Assembly: GCF_026183675.1 (NCBI RefSeq)
Contig: NZ_JAPIVK010000005.1
Coordinates: forward strand, 97,045 to 161,044
Length of the DNA: 64,000 bases
Source of the DNA: Microbulbifer halophilus
Lineage (GTDB): Bacteria; Pseudomonadota; Gammaproteobacteria; Pseudomonadales; Cellvibrionaceae
Direction: 5' to 3'
The notes under the pieces are model-generated. The model had not been told where the DNA came from. It was given only the letters and a program-made list of their open reading frames with translations, and searched no databases. Position 1 is the stretch's first letter; the number at the start of each line of letters is the position of its first letter. A program made the translations under genes and the position numbers. Positions 1-7,886 of the stretch are shown piece by piece.

Positions 1-901
1 GGAAAACGTACTTGCCGCGGCCGGTGAGGGGCTCGAGTTCCCGCAGCAGGGCCAGGGCCTGCTCTGCCAGCGGAATGATGTGTGGCTCGCCCATCTTCAT
101 CTTCTCGGCCGGCAGCTCTATCTGGCTGGCCTCCCAGTTGATTTCCGACCACTCCAACTTGCGCAGCTCCCCAGGGCGGCAGAAGAGCAGCGGGGACAGC
201 TTGAGGGCGGTTCTCACGGTCGGGGTGCCCTGGTACTCGTCGATTGCCACCATGAGCTTGCCTACCTCCGCCGGATCCGTGATCGCGGCCAGATGCCGCT
301 TTCTCGTGGGCTTCATCGCGCCGGTGAGGTCGGTGGTGGGGTCGCGGTCGGCCTTGCCGGTGGCCACGGCGAAGCGGAAGACCTGGCCGGCTACCCGCTT
401 TACCCGGTGGGCGGTTTCGAGGGCGCCGCGGCTCTCGATCCGGCGCAGGCAGCGCAGCACCTCCGGCGCGGTAATTTCGGCGATAGGGCGCTTGCCCAGG
501 TAGGGCAGCAGGTCGCTATCCAGAGCGCGCTGGGCGCGGTCCCTGGAGGACTTGGACAGATGGGCCATCTTGGCTGCGAACCACTCCTGGCTGACCGCGG
601 AGAAGCTATTGCGATTGGCCTCGAGGGCGGATTCCTTGCGGGCGCGCTTCACGTCCCGGGGATCTATGCCGGCGGCCACATGCTGGCGTGCCTCGTCCCG
701 AAGCGCTCGAGCGCGTTTCAGGGGTACATCAGGGTAGAGCCCCAGGGCCATCTCCGGCCGTTTGCCGTGGAGCCTGAAGCGGAACACCCAGCGCTTGGCG
801 CCGCTGGGGGTCACTTCAATGGCCAGGCCCTTCTCGTCGACCTCGAGGTACTTCTTCCCGCGGGGCTTGAGTGCGCGGATCTTGGTATCTGACAGCGGCA
901 T
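1..901 (-). CDS. P4-type tyrosine recombinase / integrase (partial, C-terminus beyond window)
   Basis: The open frame runs from an ATG at 901 leftward off the window edge without a stop (about 300 codons visible). The N-terminus MPLSDTKIRALKPRGKKYLE and a following FRFRLHGKRPEMALGLYPDV stretch are typical of the DUF4102 arm-binding domain of P4-like integrases. A core-binding domain follows at roughly residues 95-200. The catalytic domain begins with LSPLLFCRPGELRKLEW, which contains the first catalytic Arg. The H-x-x-R and Tyr nucleophile would lie outside the window. The enzyme should catalyse site-specific integration and excision of the adjoining island. It lies directly downstream of the tmRNA 3' end, the usual attachment site for this subfamily. 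Whether it is intact at the C-terminus cannot be seen. Confidence 0.93.
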   Translation of the reverse strand, partial: MPLSDTKIRALKPRGKKYLEVDEKGLAIEVTPSGAKRWVFRFRLHGKRPEMALGLYPDVPLKRARALRDEARQHVAAGIDPRDVKRARKESALEANRNSFSAVSQEWFAAKMAHLSKSSRDRAQRALDSDLLPYLGKRPIAEITAPEVLRCLRRIESRGALETAHRVKRVAGQVFRFAVATGKADRDPTTDLTGAMKPTRKRHLAAITDPAEVGKLMVAIDEYQGTPTVRTALKLSPLLFCRPGELRKLEWSEINWEASQIELPAEKMKMGEPHIIPLAEQALALLRELEPLTGRGKYVF

Positions 902-921
902 GGCTGAGCCTTCCTCGCTGG

Positions 922-1000
922 ATTTGGACGGGGTGGACGGTGCCGGCAGGCCCAACCCGTCCACAAACCCGGCCAGTTGCGGTTAGATTTGGACGGGTTG
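922..1000. repeat. Three copies of an ATTTGGACGGGT-like motif (possible integrase arm-type sites)
   Basis: Direct copies lie at 922-934 and 987-1000 (ATTTGGACGGGTTG type) and an inverted copy at 953-966 (CAACCCGTCCACAAA on plus). They fall just upstream of the integrase start, between it and the tmRNA. Clustered short repeats here are expected for arm-type sites or for binding sites of an excisionase or autoregulator. The assignment is inference from position. Confidence 0.45.
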
Positions 1001-1030
1001 AGTTAGATTAACTGGGATGGGTCAGATAAG

Positions 1031-1056
1031 CAAAAGCCCCGAAAACACTGGGCTTT
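1031..1056 (-). terminator. Rho-independent terminator after tmRNA
   Basis: On the minus strand AAAGCCC and GGGCTTTTG form a stem around an AGTGTTTTCG loop, ending in a short T tract, 34 nt beyond the tmRNA CCA end. It separates the tmRNA from the integrase gene. Confidence 0.7.
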
Positions 1057-1089
1057 CGAGGCTTCTGTGGTCCGTCTGAGACGGTGAGT

Positions 1090-1479
1090 TGGTGGAGATG
1101 GCGGGAGTCGAACCCGCGTCCGTCAGCACTCTGCCAGAGGCTCTACATGCTTAGTTCCGTCAATTGATTTAGCCGCTTACAGCCCGACGGGCAGGACGTA
1201 ATTGGCGAGCCTGTTTAGGTTTTAGCCGATCCCCGACAGGCGCGGTTCACAGCGATCCAGTTCTGTTTGACAGTCTGCAGCGCGGTACTGGCACCTTACT
1301 GAAGACCGCTAAGGGACGAACCCTTAGTTAGTGCTTCACAGGCTGCTTACGCAGCGAGTTGGGCACCGTAGTTGTCGTCGTTGGCAACTAATAGATTGCA
1401 GCTTTGGATTTACGTGATTGGCTGCCATCACGGCATGCACCCATGGTTTCGTCACCGGCGTCGAATCCAAGTCATCCCC
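1090..1479 (-). ncRNA. ssrA: tmRNA (transfer-messenger RNA)
   Basis: The 5' end GGGGATGACTTGGATTCGAC (from 1479) and the 3' end CGGGTTCGACTCCCGCC...ATCTCCACCA (to 1090) form the alanyl acceptor stem: GGGGAUG pairs with CAUCUCC. The T-loop GGTTCGACTCC is present. The internal reading frame starts at the resume codon GCC (1385-1383) and encodes ANDDNYGAQLAA followed by TAA (1349-1347), a normal hydrophobic AA-ending degradation tag. With SmpB (encoded 1.6 kb away) it rescues stalled ribosomes. It is a one-piece tmRNA of 390 nt. Its 3' end is also the presumed island attachment site. Confidence 0.96.
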
Positions 1480-1506
1480 GGTAGGAAACGCATTTGCGTG
1501 GAGCGG

Positions 1507-1533
1507 AGTATAACAAAATTCCCTGGGAGGCAA
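1507..1533 (-). promoter_or_regulatory. Putative sigma-70 promoter of ssrA
   Basis: On the minus strand a TATACT -10 (1512-1507) is preceded by TTGCCT (1533-1528) with a 15-nt spacer, which is short. Transcription would begin about 20 nt before the mature tmRNA 5' end, leaving a short leader for RNase P removal. Confidence 0.5.
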
Positions 1534-1642
1534 TAGGCGTCGCGGGAGTATTTGTGGTTGTCGGGTCAGTGGAGGGCCTGTGGGCTGTGCGGAGCTGGCG
1601 GCGGGCGCTCCCGAGCTCCGCGGTCCCGGAATGGCCCGGGGG

Positions 1643-3001
1643 TCACATGACCGACTGGGCGAAAGCGGTCAGGATAAGCAGCGGACAGACGATACGCACA
1701 TACCAGGGCCAGATCTTCCAGAACAGGGTCTGCTCGATATCTTCGTGGCCCTTTTTCAGTTCCGCCAGCAGCTGGTCGCGGCGCCAGATCCAGCCGGCGA
1801 AGATGCACAGGGCGACGCCCAGCAATGGCTGGCCGAATTTGGTGGCGATGGTGACTATCAGGAGGAACAGAGCTTTGAAATTGAAGATGATCAGGCTGCT
1901 GATGGCAAAGATGACCAGGCCGACCAGTGGAGTTGCCAGGCGGCGCGGTATTTTCAGGTTCTCGATGGTGAAGGCCACCGGTACCTCCAGCATGGAGATG
2001 GAGGAGGTGAGGGAGGCGATCACCATCAGGGCGAAGAAGGCGATGGCCACGAACAGGCCGGCGGTGCCCATGGTGTCGAACAGGGCGGGCAGCACTTGCA
2101 AAACCAGTTGATCTTCCGCGATCAGGTTGCCGGCCTTGTCAAAGATTTCCGTACCGGCTTCCCTGGCTACGTACATGGCAGGCAGTATCAGCAGGCCGGC
2201 GGTGAAGGCGATGCCCACGTCGATCAGGGTTACCAGTACGCCCAGGCGTGGCAGGCTTTCCTGCCGGCTGAGATAGGAGCCGTAGATCAGCATGGTGCCG
2301 ACCCCCAGGGACAGCGAGAAAAACGCCTGGCCCATGGCATCAATCAACAGCTCCGGCAACAGTTCCGGCGATAGCTGGTTGAGGTCAGGGATCAGATAGA
2401 CCTTGAGCCCCTCCATGGCGCCTTCCTGGGTCAGCACATAGACGATCAACAGCAGCAACAACACCATCAGCGATGGCATCAGCAGGGTGGACCAGCGCTC
2501 GATCCCCTTCTCCACGCCGCTGGCGATGATCAGCATGGTCAGGGCGCTGAAGAGGGCGGTGAAGGTCAGGTTGCGGGCGGTGCTGTTGGCGCTGAGCCAC
2601 TCTGCGGTGCCCTCGACGCCGGCGAGGCTGAAGAAGGGCTCCGCCAGGTGCGCCACCATCCAGCCGGCGACGATGGCGTAGAAACTGAGGATCAGCGAGG
2701 CCACCAGGATGCCGCCGAAGCCTGTCAGGCCGCCGAGAAAGCGGTTGATCGGCCCGGTGGCGATGCCGCGCAGTGCCTGCACCATATTGCGCCGCGCGTG
2801 GCGGCCGATGGTGAGTTCCGCCATCAGTACCGGATACGCGAGCAGGAAGGCCATGATCAGATAGACCAGTACAAAGGCGGCGCCGCCGTTGGCGGCCACA
2901 TTGGTGGGGAAGCCCCAGATATTGCCCAGGCCCACGGCGGAGCCGGCCGCGGCCATCAGGAAACCGATATTGGAGCTGAACTGTCCTCGCGGTGCACTCA
3001 T
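1643..3001 (-). CDS. Sodium-dependent transporter, NSS/SNF family (first copy)
   Basis: This 452-aa integral membrane protein has the neurotransmitter:sodium symporter signature AAGSAVGLGNIWGFP in TM1 (about residues 16-30), whose small residues and backbone bind Na+ and substrate in LeuT. FSLSLGVGTMLIYGSYL in the TM6 region is also typical, and about eleven to twelve hydrophobic segments are visible. The family imports amino acids or related solutes with Na+; the substrate here is unknown. It is followed by smpB and a second NSS gene on the same strand (60-nt and 20-nt gaps). GAGAATCACA before the ATG gives a weak Shine-Dalgarno. It is a paralog of the 3563-4981 gene rather than a close duplicate. 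Confidence 0.93.
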   Translation of the reverse strand: MSAPRGQFSSNIGFLMAAAGSAVGLGNIWGFPTNVAANGGAAFVLVYLIMAFLLAYPVLMAELTIGRHARRNMVQALRGIATGPINRFLGGLTGFGGILVASLILSFYAIVAGWMVAHLAEPFFSLAGVEGTAEWLSANSTARNLTFTALFSALTMLIIASGVEKGIERWSTLLMPSLMVLLLLLIVYVLTQEGAMEGLKVYLIPDLNQLSPELLPELLIDAMGQAFFSLSLGVGTMLIYGSYLSRQESLPRLGVLVTLIDVGIAFTAGLLILPAMYVAREAGTEIFDKAGNLIAEDQLVLQVLPALFDTMGTAGLFVAIAFFALMVIASLTSSISMLEVPVAFTIENLKIPRRLATPLVGLVIFAISSLIIFNFKALFLLIVTIATKFGQPLLGVALCIFAGWIWRRDQLLAELKKGHEDIEQTLFWKIWPWYVRIVCPLLILTAFAQSVM

Positions 3002-3062
3002 TGTGATTCTCTTCGTTATTCTTATCTGTGCTTACGCCGAGCGTACTCTGTAGGAGCCCGGG

Positions 3063-3542
3063 TCAGCGGTACTCGTTGCGCATCAGACGCTGTTTCTCGC
3101 GGTTCCAGTCGCGCCGCTTTTCCGTCTCGCGCTTGTCGTGCTTGGCCTTGCCCTTGGCCAGCGCGATCTCGCACTTGATCAGGTGCTTTTTCCAGTAGAT
3201 TGCGGTGGCCACCACTGTGTGGCCCTTCTGCTCGACAGAGGCGATCAGCTTGGCCAGTTCGCGCTTTTTGAGCAGCAGGCGCCGCGTGCGGTCGGGCTCG
3301 GTGACGAAATGGGTCGAGGCACTGGGCAGCGGCTGGATGCGCGAACCCAGAAGGAAGGCCTCGCCGCGCTTGAAAATCACGTAGCTGTCAGTGAGCTGCG
3401 CCTTGCCCTCGCGGCAGCTCTTGACTTCCCAGCCCTGCAACTCCAGGCCCGCCTCGAACCTCTCCTCGATGAAGTAATCGTGGCGGGCCCTCTTGTTCAG
3501 CGCGATGGTGCGGGAGGATTGTGCCTTTTTCTTTTTGGCCAT
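3063..3542 (-). CDS. smpB: SsrA-binding protein SmpB
   Basis: This 159-aa basic protein matches SmpB over its whole length. [20 protein letters not shown] begins the OB-fold; the [33 protein letters not shown] and [16 protein letters not shown] segments are family hallmarks. It binds the tRNA-like domain of tmRNA and places it in the ribosomal A site; the basic C-terminal tail ([15 protein letters not shown]) sits in the mRNA channel. The tmRNA gene is only 1.6 kb away on the same strand, so the two trans-translation components are genetically close. The gene lies between two NSS transporter genes. Confidence 0.97.
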   Translation of the reverse strand: MAKKKKAQSSRTIALNKRARHDYFIEERFEAGLELQGWEVKSCREGKAQLTDSYVIFKRGEAFLLGSRIQPLPSASTHFVTEPDRTRRLLLKKRELAKLIASVEQKGHTVVATAIYWKKHLIKCEIALAKGKAKHDKRETEKRRDWNREKQRLMRNEYR

Positions 3543-3562
3543 GGATACTACTGGTGCCCGAT

Positions 3563-4981
3563 TTAGAAGAAACTGTACCCGAAGTACTTGTCTGCCACCG
3601 TAATGATGAAGACCAGCAACAGGATCAGGGGGATAAAGGTCCCCAGGGAGAAGTTTACGTACCTCTGGAAGAGGGAGCCGGCAAAACCGCTGTCACCCTG
3701 CTGCAGCTCCTTGTCGAAGTTGGCCCGTTTCCATTTGTAGATCACGAACAGGCAGACCAGCAGGCCGTTCAGCGGCAGGATCGTAGAATAAAAGATCAGC
3801 TCTACCAGAGCAAAGAAAGAAGTGTCTTTGCCGGCCACCTGGACGAAGCTGGTCAGCCAGTCTGCCATACCGAAGGACATGGCGCAGCCGATGGCCAGCA
3901 CGAGCTGGATTGCCGCCACTGTGTAAATGGACTTCTTGCGCCCCATGCCACCTTCGTCGCGCAGGGTGGCCAGCGGCACCTCGATGATGGACACCAGCGA
4001 CGTGATTGCGGCCACCAGCACCAGGAAGAAGAAGGCCGAGGCGAAGGCGCTCGCGCCGAAATAGCCGATACTCTCCTGCAGGGCGAAGAAGATCTTGGGC
4101 AGAAACAGGAAGATCATGCCGGCGGAGGAGTCGCTGAGGGTGGTGGTATCTATCTGCGGATTGAAGTGGAAGATACTGGGTAGTATCAGCAGCCCGGCCG
4201 TGAAGGCAACCAGGGTGTCGGTAATGGCCACCGCCCGAGCCGAACCGGGGATCGAATCCTGCTTTTTCATGTAGGAGCCGTAGGTGATCATGATGCCCAT
4301 GCCCAGCGACAGGGAGAAAAACGCCTGCGCCATGGCGTTGTTCACGACCCTCGCATCCAGCTGGGAGAAGTCCGGTATCAGGTAGTACTTGATGCCGACT
4401 ATCGCGTTTTCGCGGGTGAGCACGAAGATCACCAGTCCCAGCAGCATCACGAACAGTGTCGGCATCAGGGTTTTCGCCGCGCGCTCGATGCCGTCCTTGA
4501 CGCCCAGCGCCAGGATGCCGTTGATCCCCAGCATCACGATCACCAGGTAGAGAAACACGATCGGCGAATTGATGAACTGCTTGAAATGGGCCTGTGTGGC
4601 GAGCTGGTCCAGGTTGCCCCGCAGGGTTTCCACCAGGTAGCCGAGAATCCACACGGTCACCACCAGGTAGAAGACCGCAATCATGAAAGGGGTGATCAGG
4701 GCCAGCCAGCCGGGAATGCGCCACGGCCCGGAGCCGCCGGAGAGCTGGCGGTAGGCGCCCACCGGGTCCTTGTCGGACCTGCGGCCCAGGGACAGCTCGG
4801 CCATCATCACCGGCAGGCAGATAAAGAACACGAACAGCGCGTAAACCAGCAGGAAGGCGCCCCCGCCGCTCTTGGTGGCGGCTACCGGAAACGCCACCAG
4901 GTTGCCGATACCCACGGCGGAACCCGCCGCGGCCAGGACAAATCCGAGTCGCGATCCAAAGTGTTCTCTCGCTGCGGCCAT
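3563..4981 (-). CDS. Sodium-dependent transporter, NSS/SNF family (second copy)
   Basis: This 472-aa multi-spanning protein has the TM1 motif [17 protein letters not shown] (about residues 17-33) and a TM6-like [17 protein letters not shown]. The order of hydrophobic segments matches the LeuT fold. It should be an Na+-coupled importer of an amino acid or similar solute; the exact substrate cannot be read from sequence. It shares family and orientation with the 1643-3001 gene but differs in most loops, so the pair is an old duplication or independent paralogs. Its start is 187 bp from the divergent ratA gene, so the intervening region holds both promoters. Confidence 0.93.
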   Translation of the reverse strand: MAAAREHFGSRLGFVLAAAGSAVGIGNLVAFPVAATKSGGGAFLLVYALFVFFICLPVMMAELSLGRRSDKDPVGAYRQLSGGSGPWRIPGWLALITPFMIAVFYLVVTVWILGYLVETLRGNLDQLATQAHFKQFINSPIVFLYLVIVMLGINGILALGVKDGIERAAKTLMPTLFVMLLGLVIFVLTRENAIVGIKYYLIPDFSQLDARVVNNAMAQAFFSLSLGMGIMITYGSYMKKQDSIPGSARAVAITDTLVAFTAGLLILPSIFHFNPQIDTTTLSDSSAGMIFLFLPKIFFALQESIGYFGASAFASAFFFLVLVAAITSLVSIIEVPLATLRDEGGMGRKKSIYTVAAIQLVLAIGCAMSFGMADWLTSFVQVAGKDTSFFALVELIFYSTILPLNGLLVCLFVIYKWKRANFDKELQQGDSGFAGSLFQRYVNFSLGTFIPLILLLVFIITVADKYFGYSFF

Positions 4982-5168
4982 AGTCTTCTCGCTCGCCTGT
5001 TATTCTTGTCTTTCGGATTGGTTGTGCCCGGCCGCCGCCGTGACCGGCCGGGTAAAAAGTGCGATTGTTGCAGGAATTGCCTTGCTTGAGTAGCGCCGGC
5101 TGTCAAAATTGCCGGCTCGCCGCCGATCGCAGGCAAAATGGCTCGAAGTATTGGAATAGACAGCAGTA

Positions 5169-5621
5169 ATGACTGAAATAGAGCGCAGCGCGCTGGTGAT
5201 GTTCAGTGCGGAACAGATGTTCGACCTGGTCAATGATGTGGCCAGCTACCCGCAGTTCCTGCCCGGTTGCCGCAGCGCCGAGGTTCTGTTCAGGGACGAA
5301 CACATCCTCGAGGCGCGCCTGGAGCTGGCGCGGGCGGGGATTCACCAGACATTTGTGACCCGCAACGAACTGGAGCGACCGTTGCGCATGACGCTGACAC
5401 TGGTTGAAGGGCCCTTTTCGGATTTTACCGGCCATTGGCATTTCACACCGCTGGCGGTGGATGCCTGCAAGGTGCGCTTTTCGCTGTCTTTCAGCCTGAA
5501 AAACCGGCTGGTTGCCGCCGCTGCGGGCAAGCTGTTCAGCGAGCTGGCCAATCAGATGGTGGGGGTCATGAGTGCCAGGGCAGAGCAGGTTTACGGAGAC
5601 AAGAGCGGGGAATCGCCATGA
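5169..5621 (+). CDS. ratA: RatA, START/coenzyme Q-binding (polyketide cyclase-like) protein
   Basis: This 150-aa protein has the START/SRPBCC fold pattern of RatA/Coq10: ALVMFSAEQMFDLVNDVASY, PQFLPGCRSAEV, and a C-terminal helix AGKLFSELANQMVGVMSARA. Family members bind ubiquinone (Coq10-like); E. coli RatA was also reported as a 50S-subunit association inhibitor. The gene starts an operon: its TGA overlaps the ATG of rnfH by 4 bp. Synteny with smpB on the opposite strand is typical for Gammaproteobacteria and supports the call. Confidence 0.93.
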   Translation: MTEIERSALVMFSAEQMFDLVNDVASYPQFLPGCRSAEVLFRDEHILEARLELARAGIHQTFVTRNELERPLRMTLTLVEGPFSDFTGHWHFTPLAVDACKVRFSLSFSLKNRLVAAAAGKLFSELANQMVGVMSARAEQVYGDKSGESP

Positions 5622-5953
5622 CGGAGAACAGGACGATTGCGGTGGAAGTGGTTTACGCACTGCCCCACGAGCAGCGGCTGATGCGCCTGCTGGTCGCGCC
5701 CGGCACTACGGCACAGGAGGCGCTGGTGCGCTCCGGCATCCCGGAGGAGTACCCGGAGGTGGATCCGGCCACGGCAAAGCTGGGGATCTTCGGCCAGGCC
5801 CTGGGCACCAAGGGGTTGGCACCTGCGGACCAGTACGAATTGCAGCCGGGGGATCGGGTCGAGGTGTACCGCCCGCTGATCGCCGATCCCAAAGAGGCGC
5901 GCAGGCAGCGCGCAGAGAAGGCGAAGCGGCAGGCGCAGAAACAACAGCAGTAG
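5618..5953 (+). CDS. rnfH: RnfH family ubiquitin-like protein
   Basis: The ATG at 5618 overlaps the ratA stop (ATGA) and gives a 111-aa protein. It has the beta-grasp RnfH pattern VEVVYALPHEQ, TTAQEALVRSGI, FGQALGTKGLAPADQYELQ and GDRVEVYRPLIADPKEARRQ, the last being a strong family marker. The C-terminus is basic and alanine/glutamine rich (RRQRAEKAKRQAQKQQQ). RnfH is linked to ratA in many genomes and was proposed as the RatB partner; its molecular role is not settled. Translational coupling to ratA is likely. Confidence 0.92.
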   Translation: MTENRTIAVEVVYALPHEQRLMRLLVAPGTTAQEALVRSGIPEEYPEVDPATAKLGIFGQALGTKGLAPADQYELQPGDRVEVYRPLIADPKEARRQRAEKAKRQAQKQQQ

Positions 5954-5969
5954 GCGCGATCCAGGCCGG

Positions 5970-6317
5970 TTACTCCGGCCAGCCCGCCGGCTGCCAGTCG
6001 CCGCTGGTGGCGATCAGGATGTCGCCATTGAAGTAGACGCTGAAGCGCTTTTGGGTGACTTCGTTTTCCGGGTCGCGCACGCGGTTGATGTAATCCCAGC
6101 GGTTGGGATTGAAAGTGTCCTCGATCAGCGGGGTGCCCAGTACGAAGCGCACCTGGCGGCGGGTCATGCCCGGCTTGAGCTGGTCGACCATCTCCTGGGT
6201 GACGATATTGCCTTGCTGTACCTCGATGCGGTGTACACCGGGGAACTTGAAAAGGCTGCAGGCCCCGAGCAGGGCGCTCAGGCCGACGACGGCGAGGATT
6301 CTCAGGCTAGACGGCAT
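5970..6317 (-). CDS. bamE: Outer membrane protein assembly factor BamE (SmpA/OmlA lipoprotein)
   Basis: This 115-aa precursor has a signal peptide ending in the lipobox LLGAC (Cys at about residue 20). It then shows the BamE core: GNIVTQEMVDQLKPGMTRRQ, VRFVLGTPLIEDTF and NRWDYINRV. BamE is an outer-membrane lipoprotein of the Bam complex that stabilises BamD-BamA interaction during beta-barrel insertion. The gene is convergent with rnfH (16-bp gap) and divergent from fur (309 bp), a conserved gammaproteobacterial arrangement. Confidence 0.95.
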   Translation of the reverse strand: MPSSLRILAVVGLSALLGACSLFKFPGVHRIEVQQGNIVTQEMVDQLKPGMTRRQVRFVLGTPLIEDTFNPNRWDYINRVRDPENEVTQKRFSVYFNGDILIATSGDWQPAGWPE

Positions 6318-6626
6318 TCATTGCTCCATTATGGTTTCTCGGTCAGCATTGGCGGCCGGGTTACAGAATAGGCGCTCGCCGGCGGCGAAAGTTCCACAGC
6401 CGGGCGCCATCGGCCGCCAATGCGACCGGAAAGTGCCCCGGGGTTCCGCTGACTCCGCTGGGCGTGGATAATACCCGAAGTATTGGCCCGCTGACAGGGA
6501 CCCCTGCGGAGTCCGGGCACGGCCCTGTCGCGGGTCGTTGTCGAGTCGGCCGGCAGTCTGCGGGCTGCGCGAGCGAGCCTCTGAAAGTGAACAATCCACC
6601 GAAATCCTGTCGGGAACTATTTATTC
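6318..6626. promoter_or_regulatory. Divergent bamE/fur intergenic region with small palindrome
   Basis: This 309-bp gap holds the promoters of bamE (leftward) and fur (rightward). A GATAAT -10 candidate for fur at 6467-6472 overlaps the inverted repeat AATAC-CCGAA-GTATT (6470-6484), a possible operator. I see no consensus Fur box and no RNA gene. Confidence 0.35.
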
Positions 6627-7031
6627 ATGTCTACTGAGAATCAGGAACTGCGCAAAGCGGGCCTCAAAGTCACCCTGCCGCGGGTGAAGATCCTGCAGCT
6701 GCTGGAAAGCTCCAGCGAGCCGCATCTGAGCGCCGAAGATGTCTACAAGCTGCTGCTGGAGGCGGGCGAGGACGTCGGCCTTGCCACTGTCTACCGGGTG
6801 CTGACCCAGTTCGAGGGGGCGGGTCTGGTGATACGCCACAATTTCGACGGCGGTCACTCGGTGTTCGAGCTGGACCGCGGCGAGCACCACGACCACATGG
6901 TCTGCACTGATACCGGCAAGGTGATCGAGTTCCACAACGAGGAAATCGAGCGCCTGCAGGAGCAGATCGCCGAAGAGCACGGCTACGAACTGACGGGCCA
7001 CAGCCTGGTGCTCTACGTGAAGAAAAAGTGA
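6627..7031 (+). CDS. fur: Ferric uptake regulator Fur
   Basis: This 134-aa protein has the Fur winged helix (LKVTLPRVKILQLLE, HLSAEDVYKLLLEAGEDVGL, ATVYRVLTQFEGAGLV). The metal-site motif HHDHMVCTDTGKVIEFHNEE follows at about residues 88-107. It represses iron-uptake genes when loaded with Fe2+. Compared with E. coli Fur (CxxC at this place), only the first Cys is present; the second is Thr and no C-terminal CxxxxC is seen. This resembles the pseudomonad type lacking the structural Cys4 zinc site. The divergent bamE neighbour matches usual synteny. Confidence 0.96.
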   Translation: MSTENQELRKAGLKVTLPRVKILQLLESSSEPHLSAEDVYKLLLEAGEDVGLATVYRVLTQFEGAGLVIRHNFDGGHSVFELDRGEHHDHMVCTDTGKVIEFHNEEIERLQEQIAEEHGYELTGHSLVLYVKKK

Positions 7032-7032
7032 T

Positions 7033-7080
7033 CCCGGGAGTGCGGAGCTCCAGCTCCGCTTGCAGGCCGCAGGCCTGCCG
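7033..7080. repeat. REP-like hairpin (GGAGCTCCAGCTCCGC family), copy 1
   Basis: The segment CCCGGGAG-TGCGGAGCTCCAGCTCCGCT-TGCAGGCCGCAGGCCTGCC holds two adjacent short palindromes just after the fur stop. Related copies occur at 42194-42240 (same orientation) and 52299-52345 (opposite orientation). It may act as a transcript 3' end structure. Confidence 0.6.
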
Positions 7081-7104
7081 GACTGGGCTCCGGCGCGACC
7101 GGCA

Positions 7105-7698
7105 TCAGGCCGGTGGCGTATAGCGTTCGGGAAACTTGCCAACTTTGTCCGCGTAAAAGTCCCGAAAGCGCTCCAGTTCCGCCTTCAGGTTCTCCCCCAT
7201 CTCCATGGCCATCCCCATTCCCACTTCCTTTCTGGGATAGTTGATAAAGCCGCACACCACCGGTACCACCGCGCCGCGGGCGATGTAGTAGAAACCGGTT
7301 TTCCAGCGTTCCTTGCGGCCGCGGGTGCCCTCCGGCGGCACCGCCACGACCAGCTCGCTACTTGCGTTGAACTGGTCGACGGTGCCCTGCACCAGGTTGT
7401 TGGCCCTGCTGCGGTCCACGGCAATACCGCCGAACCAGCGCATTGCCCCGCCGAGCGGGAATGTGAACAGCTTGTCCTTGCCCATCCAGTGGGGTGTCAG
7501 CCGGAGCTTGAGTGCGGCGAGGATAAAGTAGTAGCCATCCCAGTTGCTGGTGTGGGGCGCGCCCAGCAGTACGTACTTTTTCAGTTTCAGCGCCTGCTGG
7601 TCGGCGACCACGCGCCAGCCGTGCAGTCTCAACAGCAGGCGGGCGCCCTGACGCAGGAGCGGGGTGAGAATGGGGGTGTTGAATATGGTTCTTCGCAT
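7105..7698 (-). CDS. 1-acyl-sn-glycerol-3-phosphate acyltransferase family protein (PlsC-like)
   Basis: From the ATG at 7698 this is a 197-aa protein; an upstream in-frame start at 7758 would add 20 unlikely residues. It carries the acyltransferase motif HTSNWD (H-x4-D, catalytic) near residue 50, then AMRWFGGIAVDRS, and PPEGTRGRKERWKTGF (a variant of the phosphate-binding FPEGTRS block) at about residues 119-135. Proteins of this short type occur widely in Proteobacteria as putative membrane-associated lysophospholipid acyltransferases. The exact acceptor lipid is not known, and the classical PlsC is normally longer. It stands alone between fur and recN on the minus strand. Confidence 0.85.
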   Translation of the reverse strand: MRRTIFNTPILTPLLRQGARLLLRLHGWRVVADQQALKLKKYVLLGAPHTSNWDGYYFILAALKLRLTPHWMGKDKLFTFPLGGAMRWFGGIAVDRSRANNLVQGTVDQFNASSELVVAVPPEGTRGRKERWKTGFYYIARGAVVPVVCGFINYPRKEVGMGMAMEMGENLKAELERFRDFYADKVGKFPERYTPPA

Positions 7699-7886
7699 GG
7701 ATAGTGCCGAGATTGTTACTTCTGGTGGCGCAGCAGTATAGGTGAAGTTTACTGCCATTCCCGGTCATTTTCGGCCCATTGGCCGGTCGGTGCGAGGCCG
7801 CCAAGGATGCGGGGTGCCGCCCAGCGGTCATGCAGAAAACGCATGGAGCAGTTGTCTGCCACGGCGCACCTCACTGAGTCCCCCAG

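Noticed and set aside
1336..1533. A 65-codon open frame on the minus strand
   Set aside because: It covers the tmRNA gene and its promoter; the RNA is supported by its acceptor stem, T-loop and tag, so this frame is not a protein gene.
5435..5617. Upstream extension of the rnfH frame
   Set aside because: The extra 61 residues overlap ratA in another frame and have no RnfH similarity; the ATG at 5618 overlapping the ratA stop is the expected coupled start.
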